Shown: positions 17,277 through 23,632 of the stretch, one piece after another
Numbering within the stretch: position 1 is the first letter of the stretch
Layout: every line of letters begins with the position of its first letter
Program-made: the position numbers and the translations under genes
Assembly: GCA_027371815.1 (NCBI GenBank)
Contig: DAHXLC010000216.1
Span: 1-34,013 of the forward strand
Direction of reading: 5' to 3'
DNA: 34,013 nt
Source: Candidatus Melainabacteria bacterium
GTDB lineage: Bacteria; Cyanobacteriota; Vampirovibrionia; Obscuribacterales; JAKAZS01
The notes under the pieces: generated by a model
The model's input: only the letters and a program-made list of their open reading frames with translations
The model's database searches: none
Told to the model about the DNA's origin: nothing

Positions 17277-17298
17277 TTCCCAATTCTTAGACTGGGAA
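17277..17298. promoter_or_regulatory. Inverted repeat TTCCCA-N10-TGGGAA upstream of the giant gene
   Basis: A perfect 6-bp inverted repeat with a 10-nt spacer lies 69-90 nt upstream of the giant gene's ATG, next to AT-rich DNA that could serve as its promoter (TATATT on the minus strand, about 17264-17269). It has the layout of an operator for a dimeric regulator. The binding protein is unknown. Confidence 0.3.
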
Positions 17299-17324
17299 AA
17301 CTACGCAATTTAGAAAAAACTAAT

Positions 17325-17353
17325 AAAATTTAATCTAATATAGATTAAATTTT
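17325..17353. repeat. 13-bp inverted repeat upstream of the giant gene
   Basis: The left arm AAAATTTAATCTA and right arm TAGATTAAATTTT are exact reverse complements, with a 3-nt spacer (ATA). It lies between the desaturase terminator and the giant gene. The core TAGATTAAAT also forms the arms of a second inverted repeat at 23561-23593, in opposite order. Confidence 0.7.
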
Positions 17354-17365
17354 TAAGTAAATAAT

Positions 17366-17400
17366 AAAAAAATGAGATTTAATTTTAATCTCATTTTTTT
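17366..17400 (-). terminator. Rho-independent terminator of the desaturase gene
   Basis: On the minus strand AAAAAAATGAGATT pairs with AATCTCATTTTTTT across a 7-nt loop, starting about 27 nt after the desaturase stop codon. The 7-bp TGAGATT/AATCTCA core is followed by a run of seven T. The flanking A and T runs make it symmetric. Confidence 0.85.
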
Positions 17401-17426
17401 ATGTTTAAATAATAGTTATCAGTCTT

Positions 17427-18278
17427 TTATTTACCTACAGTTTCTAAAGTTTTCACTTTTTTAGGTAAATTAGGAGCTAAACTCATATTCTGCCTGGCTT
17501 CAATAACTTTACGCGTTGGTAAAACTACATCTTTAGCTAAGCCTAATTTTTCAAACAAAGCAATTGCATACCAAGTAACATCTATTTCAAACCATTGCAT
17601 ACCATGCCTGGCTGATTTAGGTATACCATGATGATTATTATGCCAGCCTTCACCCAACGTTAATAAAGCAACCCACCACACATTACGACTATTATCATTA
17701 CTGTCAAATGATTTGTAGCCATGGTTGGGCAGGTGACAGATGGTATTTACGAATTGGGTGCTAAAAAACACCATTACGGCAGCGATTACATTAGCAATTA
17801 CAGCGATTGGTCCGCCAATAATATAAAGCATAATGCGAAAAGCTACACAAGCAGTGATACATAATTGGGCTTGTGAAGCTGAATGAGTTAAACCAAGCGC
17901 CTTGTAAACTGGATCATTAACCAGGTCTTTAGCCTGACGCAATATTTCCTCATCAGTTTGAAATTGATGAACATTAGTCATCCAGCCAACTAAGGCATGC
18001 ATAAAACCATCCATTGGAGTATGTGGATCACCGGGTAAATCAGATTTTTGATGATGCAAACGATGAACCGAAACCCAGACCGCTGGTGATCCCATTAAAG
18101 CCAAATAACCTCCAGAACAAATAAGATAAGTTAACCATTTAGGTAATTTGACCGATGCATGAGTTAGTAAACGATGGTATCCCAAAGTAATACCTAAACC
18201 ATGATAGAGATATGAGGCTAAAAACCAAGCCGTAAAAGTTAAAACTGTCATTAGAGTTGGCGTCATCAAAATATGCAA
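17427..18278 (-). CDS. Membrane fatty acyl desaturase, delta-9 (stearoyl-CoA desaturase) type
   Basis: The 283-residue membrane di-iron enzyme introduces a double bond into acyl chains. All three histidine boxes are present: HRLLTH (from H35), HRLHH in VHRLHHQKSD, and HNNHH in GEGWHNNHHG. Hydrophobic helices lie before the first box, between boxes 1 and 2, and in pairs before box 3. The pattern GYHRLLTH...WVSVHRLHHQKSD is typical of acyl-lipid/acyl-CoA delta-9 desaturases (DesC/OLE1 group). The reaction needs oxygen, which suggests at least microaerobic life. The gene stands alone between two terminators, so it is probably monocistronic and could be regulated by temperature or growth. Confidence 0.94.
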   Translation of the reverse strand: MHILMTPTLMTVLTFTAWFLASYLYHGLGITLGYHRLLTHASVKLPKWLTYLICSGGYLALMGSPAVWVSVHRLHHQKSDLPGDPHTPMDGFMHALVGWMTNVHQFQTDEEILRQAKDLVNDPVYKALGLTHSASQAQLCITACVAFRIMLYIIGGPIAVIANVIAAVMVFFSTQFVNTICHLPNHGYKSFDSNDNSRNVWWVALLTLGEGWHNNHHGIPKSARHGMQWFEIDVTWYAIALFEKLGLAKDVVLPTRKVIEARQNMSLAPNLPKKVKTLETVGK

Positions 18279-18357
18279 AATTAGCTCCTTATTAATTATT
18301 AGGCTAGTTAATAACTTTAAATTTGTAATTTATTTATAACACTATTTATCAATAAAA

Positions 18358-18393
18358 AAAGTATTCTTGATAACTATTACAATTAAATACTTT
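18358..18393 (-). terminator. Probable terminator after aroE
   Basis: On the minus strand AAAGTATT pairs with AATACTTT, followed by further T residues, and starts 5 nt after the aroE stop. The loop of about 20 nt is long, so it is less certain than the hairpin after the desaturase. Confidence 0.45.
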
Positions 18394-18397
18394 ACAA

Positions 18398-19291
18398 TTA
18401 TTTCAGATTATTAGATTTTAGAAGTGAATTGTAAAAAATTTCATAGTCAATTTTTAAATTAGTCCAATGTTCAAACGCTAATTTTCCTTGATAAGCAAGC
18501 ATAGAAAGACCGTCCATTGATTCAATTAAATACTTTTGGGCAAGTTTAATTGATGGTAAAACTGCTGAATTCTTAGAATAATTTAAGTCATAATATTTAA
18601 CTTTATGACTTAATTGCTTAAATAAAGCTTCGAACCAAGGCGGGATAATATTACCATAAACTCCAATCGGGCTTGCATTAATCAATAATATTGGTGAATT
18701 TTGGTCTGACTTACGACAAAATTTAGCAATTAAGGCATCGATATTATTTAAATTAATTATTTCCCAAATTTTTGATTGGTTTTTACTTGATAAATTATGA
18801 GCAAGATTTAATAAATGAACACCTGATTCAATATTACGTGAAATAATATAGACTTTATCAAAATTCCCTAAATTTGCTAATACCGCTCGACTGGCTCCAC
18901 CACTGCCAATAACTAGAGCAGTTTTAAGGTTGGGGTCAGTTAGCCAAGTATGGCAGGCTTTACCGAAACCAAAAACATCCGTATTATAACCATAGAAATC
19001 ATTATTTTCATATTTAATCGTGTTAACACAACCAGTAAGCCTTGCCTCAGTAGTTAAGTTCTGACAGCTATTTTTAGCAAGAATTTTATGCGGTATAGTA
19101 ATATTAAAGCCAATATAGTCCTGATTTTTAACTAAATGAATTAAAGTAGTCGGAAAATCTATATTGTTTACATCAATTAAATCATATTGTCCGGGCAGAT
19201 TTAATTCTTGCATAACCTGGTTATGCATTTTATGGGACAAAGATTGACTGACTGGATGTCCAAGTAAGGCAATCTTTAAATAGCTAGCCAT
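18398..19291 (-). CDS. aroE: Shikimate dehydrogenase (NADP)
   Basis: The 297-residue enzyme reduces 3-dehydroshikimate in the aromatic amino acid pathway. The N-terminal substrate domain shows GHPVSQSLSHKMHN (family S-x-S-x-S-P-x-x-H-N, here with His for Pro), the catalytic lysine in FNITIPHK and the aspartate in GYNTDVFGF. The NADP domain shows VIGSGGASRAVL. The C-terminal helix carries MDGLSMLAYQGKLAFEHW, where the conserved Gln binds shikimate. Length is slightly over the usual 270-290. It begins only 5 nt after the exbD stop, so it is the last gene of the tonB-exbB-exbD transcript, an unusual pairing of metabolism with energy transduction. Confidence 0.94.
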   Translation of the reverse strand: MASYLKIALLGHPVSQSLSHKMHNQVMQELNLPGQYDLIDVNNIDFPTTLIHLVKNQDYIGFNITIPHKILAKNSCQNLTTEARLTGCVNTIKYENNDFYGYNTDVFGFGKACHTWLTDPNLKTALVIGSGGASRAVLANLGNFDKVYIISRNIESGVHLLNLAHNLSSKNQSKIWEIINLNNIDALIAKFCRKSDQNSPILLINASPIGVYGNIIPPWFEALFKQLSHKVKYYDLNYSKNSAVLPSIKLAQKYLIESMDGLSMLAYQGKLAFEHWTNLKIDYEIFYNSLLKSNNLK

Positions 19292-19296
19292 AGATA

Positions 19297-19722
19297 CTAA
19301 TAATTAGCTGCCTGTCGAGTAGCCAAACGCATTCTTTTAATACCAGCCATACGTGCAGCTGTCATTATTTCCATTACTGCATTACTTTTACAATCACCAT
19401 CGGCATTTAAAGTAACTGGTAAATCTTCATTATGGGCTTTTTTCTGGAGTTTAACTATATATTTATTAATTTCATCAGGGGTTGCATTAATTAAATATTT
19501 GCCATTAACAGCAATTTTGCCTTCTTTATCAATATCGATGGTTATACCTTTGGTTTCATTAACTTTTTTAGCATTTAAGGTTTTAGGTGGTTTTATTTTC
19601 AAATCAGACTTATCAATTAACGGGGCAATTAATATCATGATAACCAATAATACTAAAAACACATCAGTTAATGGAGTGACATTTATATCACCAAATTCTT
19701 CAAGGCTAGCCCCCATTGACAT
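19297..19722 (-). CDS. exbD: ExbD/TolR family energy-transducing protein
   Basis: The 141-residue inner-membrane protein has one N-terminal transmembrane helix: NVTPLTDVFLVLLVIMILIA. The Asp in PLTDVFLVLLVIMI is the proton-coupling residue conserved in ExbD, TolR and MotB. A periplasmic domain of about 95 residues follows, with the usual ITIDIDKEGKIAVNG and LNADGDCKSNAVMEIM. It works with ExbB to harness the proton motive force for TonB. A GGGAG Shine-Dalgarno lies 9 nt before the ATG. The 29-nt gap to exbB and the 5-nt gap to aroE support one operon. ExbD and TolR cannot be told apart by sequence alone; the TonB-like partner favours ExbD. Confidence 0.93.
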   Translation of the reverse strand: MSMGASLEEFGDINVTPLTDVFLVLLVIMILIAPLIDKSDLKIKPPKTLNAKKVNETKGITIDIDKEGKIAVNGKYLINATPDEINKYIVKLQKKAHNEDLPVTLNADGDCKSNAVMEIMTAARMAGIKRMRLATRQAANY

Positions 19723-19751
19723 AAGTTAATTCTCCCAGTAATTAATTGTTA

Positions 19752-20393
19752 TTAATGAACTTTAGATGGTTCATCAGAAGCGACAAAACTTAAAAATAAC
19801 AATTTTAATAAAGCAAAATCATCATTATAGCCTTTAACAATATTAGTATAGGTATTATTAAAAATAACAGCTAAAATTGCTACGATTAAACCATATCCTG
19901 TAGCGATAAGCGCTTTGGCCACACCTAAAACAACAATCGGAGTTCCGCCACCGCTAGCTCCTAACTGATTCAAGGTAAAAATAACCCCAACTACTGTACC
20001 AAATAAGCCTAAAAATGGGCAGGTGGCTCCAATAGTTCCTAAAATCGGTAAATGTTTTTCAAGTTTTCGGGTCACCAGGCCAACTGTAATATCAAAAGCT
20101 TTGGAAAAATCTTCTTTTTGTTCAGCTAAAAGTCTGACCCCTTCTTCGGCAACTTCACCAATAACTCCTCCAAGCCTGCTACAAGTAGCCTGAGCCTTTT
20201 GTAATTGACCACTTTCTAATTCACGTTGTAACTGATGAATAAAAGACGTAACATCTCTTCGGTTTTTTTGGTAGTAAAAATAACGTTCAAAAATAAAAGC
20301 AACAGTTAAAACTGAACAGATTGTAATCGGAACTGAGGCAAACCAATCGTGAACCATGAATTCCATAAAATAAGTAAAAAATATGCTTTCCAT
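19752..20393 (-). CDS. exbB: ExbB/TolQ/MotA family proton channel
   Basis: The 213-residue protein has three transmembrane helices: one near residues 17-36, and two C-terminal ones in LGTIGATCPFLGLFGTVVGVIF and KALIATGYGLIVAILAVIF. The conserved motif GTVVGVIF and the Thr in the third helix are family hallmarks. It forms a pentameric channel around ExbD dimers. AGGAG lies about 15 nt before the annotated ATG, which is far; in-frame ATGs at codons 10 and 13 are even further, so the first ATG is kept. It is the second gene of the operon, 47 nt after the TonB-like gene. Confidence 0.93.
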   Translation of the reverse strand: MESIFFTYFMEFMVHDWFASVPITICSVLTVAFIFERYFYYQKNRRDVTSFIHQLQRELESGQLQKAQATCSRLGGVIGEVAEEGVRLLAEQKEDFSKAFDITVGLVTRKLEKHLPILGTIGATCPFLGLFGTVVGVIFTLNQLGASGGGTPIVVLGVAKALIATGYGLIVAILAVIFNNTYTNIVKGYNDDFALLKLLFLSFVASDEPSKVH

Positions 20394-20439
20394 TATATAA
20401 ATTAATATCTCCTAAAAAACTAAACCCAATACTAAAATA

Positions 20440-22026
20440 TTAAAAACGACGGAACATTCCTCGGCCGCCACCACCACCACCGCCACCAAAGACGTTATAG
20501 TCAAAGGTAAATTGAATATCTACACTGTCAGCAGAACCAGTTGGTAAAGTTCGAAACGGTGCCGAGTTTTGCACTGCTTGAATGGCTGCTTGATCAGCCA
20601 TTTTAAGACCTGAAGACTTCTCTAAACGTAAATTAGATAATTCTCCATTACGATGAACGGTAAAGATTACCACAACGCGTTTCGATTCTTCGCCTCGGGG
20701 TGGGAACCAATTGCGGCGTATGCGGCGTTGTAAATCTTTCATGTAAGGTCCAAAATCCGGTTCGGCTTCAGATTTAAGTGACGATGGGCCTGGTTTGCCA
20801 TCAGCATCAGGATTACCTTTTAGACCTTCGCCACCACCGCCATTAGAACTACCACCACGAGCTAAAGATGGTGTTACTAAAGCTGGTCCAGAACTACCAC
20901 CAGAACTGCCACCACCACGAGAAGCACGAATCGGAGCAATTGGAGGTCCACCACCAGAGCTAGTTGCTCCACCACCTTTAGTTCTGGAACCACCAACAGC
21001 TACAGGAACTGGTGTTGGCGATGAATCACTTCCCGTTGAAGAGCTGGCAATTGCATTTAAAGATGGGGCAAGACTGGGTGCTAAACTAGGTGCCTGACTA
21101 CTGATTTTAGGAGCTGGCGAAATAGTAGGCGTACCAATATGAGGCATTTTTATTGGTGTAGGTACAGCTTGAGGGGATGGTGATGGTGATGGGGATGGTG
21201 AGGGGGATGGCGATGGTCTTGGACTTGGCTTAGTTGGCGTCAACATACTTGGCCGCGGTGCAGCTTGGGGCGTTGGTACTGGTGTTGGCATTGGATGCGG
21301 AGTGGGATGAGGGGTTGGTTTTTCCGATTCATGAGCAGGAGCTGGGGTTGGCTTCTTTTCAGCTGCTGGTTTTTCCGCTGCTTGCTTAGGCGCTGGTGAA
21401 GCTGGACTTACGGGCTTAGTCGGATCATGCTTACCATGATTTTCACTGGCATGGGTCGCTTTACGTTGAGAAACAATTTTCTTACGAGTTGGCGTTTGAT
21501 CAGGAATAAATTCGATATCAGTTATCTGAATTTTGGGCAATGGTGGTAAAAAGAAGAAAAAGGCTAAGATAAAACAGGTAAATAAAGCACAAAAATGTAA
21601 AATATATGAACCACTAGTAGCTTCAGAAAAATCAATAACAAATTCAGGATACAAATTACGTTTAGAATGAAAACTAGCTTTATCATAAGCATCACGCATT
21701 GCTAAACCGATAAAAACAATCACAAAAGTCAAAAATATATATGATATGGGTGAGCCCAGACGCGCCTGAGATAAAGAATCAACCAAACCTTGATTGGGTT
21801 TCATATGATATTGTAAGCCCAAGCTTTGTAAAGAGCCTAAAATTTGGGAAGTGAATACTAAAAGAGAAAAACCAACTATATTAATAATATCAACCCACAA
21901 AAACAGTAGAGCTTTACGTTTTTCACCAAGATATAACTGACCAAGACCTGGAATAATGGACAAAAACATTGCCATTGTAGGATCCTTGGTATTTGAGTTT
22001 AATTTATTATATGTAGAGGTTGTCAT
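20440..22026 (-). CDS. TonB-like protein with multi-span TM2-like N-terminus
   Basis: The 528-residue protein has several membrane helices before the TonB part. Residues 17-60 (FLSIIPGLGQLYLGEKRKAL) look like a TM2-type hairpin (PGxGQxY). Another helix is near 92-110, and the last one, LHFCALFTCFILAFFFFLPPLP near 145-166, could act as the TonB anchor that contacts ExbB/ExbD. A long Pro/Lys/Ser then Gly/Ser region spans about 180-410 (PSPSPS, LAPSLAPSL, GGGSSGGSSG). The C-terminal TonB/TolA domain shows LQRRIRRNWFPP, VVVIFTVHRNGELSNLRL and AAIQAVQNSAPFRTLP. It ends with a poly-Gly tail, GGGGGGGGRGMFRRF. It opens the operon and has no strong Shine-Dalgarno. Ordinary TonB has one helix, so this architecture is unusual. 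Confidence 0.88.
   Translation of the reverse strand: MTTSTYNKLNSNTKDPTMAMFLSIIPGLGQLYLGEKRKALLFLWVDIINIVGFSLLVFTSQILGSLQSLGLQYHMKPNQGLVDSLSQARLGSPISYIFLTFVIVFIGLAMRDAYDKASFHSKRNLYPEFVIDFSEATSGSYILHFCALFTCFILAFFFFLPPLPKIQITDIEFIPDQTPTRKKIVSQRKATHASENHGKHDPTKPVSPASPAPKQAAEKPAAEKKPTPAPAHESEKPTPHPTPHPMPTPVPTPQAAPRPSMLTPTKPSPRPSPSPSPSPSPSPSPQAVPTPIKMPHIGTPTISPAPKISSQAPSLAPSLAPSLNAIASSSTGSDSSPTPVPVAVGGSRTKGGGATSSGGGPPIAPIRASRGGGSSGGSSGPALVTPSLARGGSSNGGGGEGLKGNPDADGKPGPSSLKSEAEPDFGPYMKDLQRRIRRNWFPPRGEESKRVVVIFTVHRNGELSNLRLEKSSGLKMADQAAIQAVQNSAPFRTLPTGSADSVDIQFTFDYNVFGGGGGGGGRGMFRRF
21173..21217. repeat. 6-bp simple repeat coding for Pro-Ser
   Basis: Imperfect GGTGATGGTGATGG-type hexamers encode a PSPSPSPSPS stretch in the TonB-like proline-rich linker. 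Length may be slippage-prone, always in frame if whole hexamers change. Confidence 0.8.
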
Positions 22027-22330
22027 AGCGATAATATAATTTATAATACATTAATAATACACAATTTTCGGTGAATTTTGTTATTTGTTAAACTAATCTT
22101 TTGCTTAAACAGTTCCTCATAAACCAAAATAGATATTGCTGCGACAAAAAACCAAAATCTTTTCATAAATAATAAAAGGTAAAAAGTATATTTTAGGTCG
22201 ACTGATTCACAATCAAAACAAAAACTGTTAAATTGCTTAAAAAAGAGTATTTAAGTTTTAAAACAACTAATTATGTTAGAAATATAGACTATAATTTCGC
22301 AACAATGTTCCTCAATTATTGGTAGTCAAA
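22027..22330. promoter_or_regulatory. Intergenic region upstream of the tonB-like operon
   Basis: This 304-nt AT-rich stretch lies between the regulator stop and the tonB-like start, both on the minus strand. It should hold the operon promoter: on the minus strand TATAAATTATATTATCGC runs straight up to the ATG, with -10-like hexamers, but no convincing -35. It also contains the possible 41-aa ORF listed separately. No strong terminator for the regulator gene was seen. Confidence 0.35.
22041..22166 (-). CDS. Possible small membrane protein (41 aa)
   Basis: This ORF is too short for the ORF track. The minus-strand ATG at 22166 opens MKRFWFFVAAISILVYEELF, which looks like a basic start plus a single hydrophobic helix, then a polar tail with HRKLCIINVL. 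It stops 15 nt before the tonB-like start. No Shine-Dalgarno is visible, so translation is doubtful. Its position directly ahead of tonB-exbB-exbD is the main reason to note it. Confidence 0.28.
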   Translation of the reverse strand: MKRFWFFVAAISILVYEELFKQKISLTNNKIHRKLCIINVL

Positions 22331-23380
22331 CTAAGAATTTTCCATTCTTTCATAATCTTTTGACTCATTTTTATAATCTGATAAATGCTTCCAGCCCTGA
22401 TGTAAAATTAATTGATAGGCATAAATTTGTTCAAGCCAACGACGTTCAGACTCTGGCAGGTCAGGTCTTTCCAATCGGCGTTTAATACTTCCAGTTATTT
22501 GCCGAGTTTCTTCAATAGCCCTTTTATAACTGCGCGGTTTAGAATTTTGCACAGCCGATAATTGGTTAACTTCAATAATATTATCAGGTTCTGGCATTAT
22601 TGAACTTTCTAAATCATTAGTCCTTTCGATATTATCAAGTGTATCAGGATTTTTTTCCTGAAGATTATTACTTTTACTGATAACTTTATTGACTAAGGGA
22701 TGAGCAATAACACTTCTTTGCTTGTCCTGACCAGTCTTTCTTCGCTCCTTGCGTTTAACCCGATAACAATCTAAACAATCTCTTAATTTGGGATTACTAT
22801 GTTCAAAACCTTTGCCACAAGTTTGACAAGTCAATGTATGCCTTGGTTTACCTAGATTATCTTCAGTTAGGCTACCATTTTCAGCAACATTATTATCCAA
22901 ATCATTTAAATTATCGTTAACTGGTAATTTAGTATCCTCATCACCATTATTTTCGTTGAATTCAACAACAGTTTGAATCGCCGCTAAATTGTCATCAGTT
23001 ACAGTTATTGGAGCGAATTCAATACTTTCCAATTGCAATGTATCAGCTTGAATTTCATTCAATTTGGCAACTTTAGTTTTCTTACTCGGTTTCTGGGTAT
23101 TGGCCAAAGTTGTAATCAGTTCTTTGCTTTGACCACTTCTGCGATATTGCTCTAACATTTCTAACACTTTAGCATTATTAAAACCTTCTTGATCCTTAAG
23201 CCGACGAACTTCTCTTAATTCATCCATAGCTTGCTTCGGTAGTATTTTAATACCATTTTTATCTGTCTGCGTTTCAATATTAAATTCAGCTAAATATCTT
23301 CTAATTGTGACACTGGTTACATCTAGTTCTTGGGCAGCTTCAGCAATCTTGGTACCTTCTACATTACTGGTATTTCTCAT
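22331..23380 (-). CDS. HTH DNA-binding protein with CxxC zinc finger (unknown regulator)
   Basis: The 349-residue protein starts with a MerR-like winged helix-turn-helix: TKIAEAAQELDVTSVTIRRYL, then a wing-like NGIKILPKQAMDEL and a helix LKDQEGFNNAKVLEMLEQYR. A long acidic, Asn/Asp-rich linker spans about 110-180. A zinc-binding module follows: CQTCGKGF...CLDCYRVKRKERRKTG, with CxxC-x13-CxxC spacing and a very basic tail that could bind nucleic acid. The C-terminal 75 residues are helical (EETRQITGSIKRRLERP, WLEQIYAYQLILHQGWKHL). The ATG is preceded by GAGG 5 nt upstream. It is divergent from the kinase at 23633, with inverted repeats between them, so autoregulation and kinase control are plausible. 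I know no named family for the whole architecture. Confidence 0.75.
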   Translation of the reverse strand: MRNTSNVEGTKIAEAAQELDVTSVTIRRYLAEFNIETQTDKNGIKILPKQAMDELREVRRLKDQEGFNNAKVLEMLEQYRRSGQSKELITTLANTQKPSKKTKVAKLNEIQADTLQLESIEFAPITVTDDNLAAIQTVVEFNENNGDEDTKLPVNDNLNDLDNNVAENGSLTEDNLGKPRHTLTCQTCGKGFEHSNPKLRDCLDCYRVKRKERRKTGQDKQRSVIAHPLVNKVISKSNNLQEKNPDTLDNIERTNDLESSIMPEPDNIIEVNQLSAVQNSKPRSYKRAIEETRQITGSIKRRLERPDLPESERRWLEQIYAYQLILHQGWKHLSDYKNESKDYERMENS

Positions 23381-23394
23381 TTTTCCTCGTTTTA

Positions 23395-23412
23395 TTGCCT
23401 AACTTAAGGCAA
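23395..23412. promoter_or_regulatory. Palindrome TTGCCT-N6-AGGCAA before the HTH regulator gene
   Basis: A perfect 6-bp inverted repeat with a 6-nt spacer ends 15 nt before the regulator ATG. It lies just downstream of a TTGAAA-16-TATTTG promoter candidate on the minus strand. The symmetry and position suit an autoregulatory operator. This is inferred from pattern only. Confidence 0.4.
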
Positions 23413-23517
23413 ATATGTGACATTAACAAAATTTCAACTCTTTGGTTTTGCACATTTAGCAAATAATAAAGAATCAAATTACTAAAAATAAACTTTTAAT
23501 GTATATTTTTGAAAGTT

Positions 23518-23533
23518 AGTAGGCATTCCTACT
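23518..23533. promoter_or_regulatory. Palindrome AGTAGG-N4-CCTACT in the divergent promoter region
   Basis: A perfect 6-bp inverted repeat with spacer CATT lies directly upstream of a TATAAT box (23544-23549) pointing toward the kinase. It could be an operator or a small hairpin. Confidence 0.35.
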
Positions 23534-23560
23534 TATTTTATTTTATAATAATTGATATAA

Positions 23561-23593
23561 ATATAGATTAAATTATTTTTATTTAATCTATAT
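23561..23593. repeat. 13-bp perfect inverted repeat upstream of the membrane kinase
   Basis: ATATAGATTAAAT and ATTTAATCTATAT flank a 7-nt spacer (TATTTTT), ending 39 nt before the kinase start. Both flanking genes point away from this region, so it is not a terminator for either. It shares the core TAGATTAAAT with the repeat at 17325-17353. Confidence 0.75.
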
Positions 23594-23632
23594 TTTCCTT
23601 AAAGTCTTAATATTCATTCAATTAATTTAATT

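Noticed and set aside
20795-21097. 100-aa plus-strand Pro-rich ORF
   Set aside because: Antisense shadow of the Gly/Ser-rich linker of the TonB-like gene.
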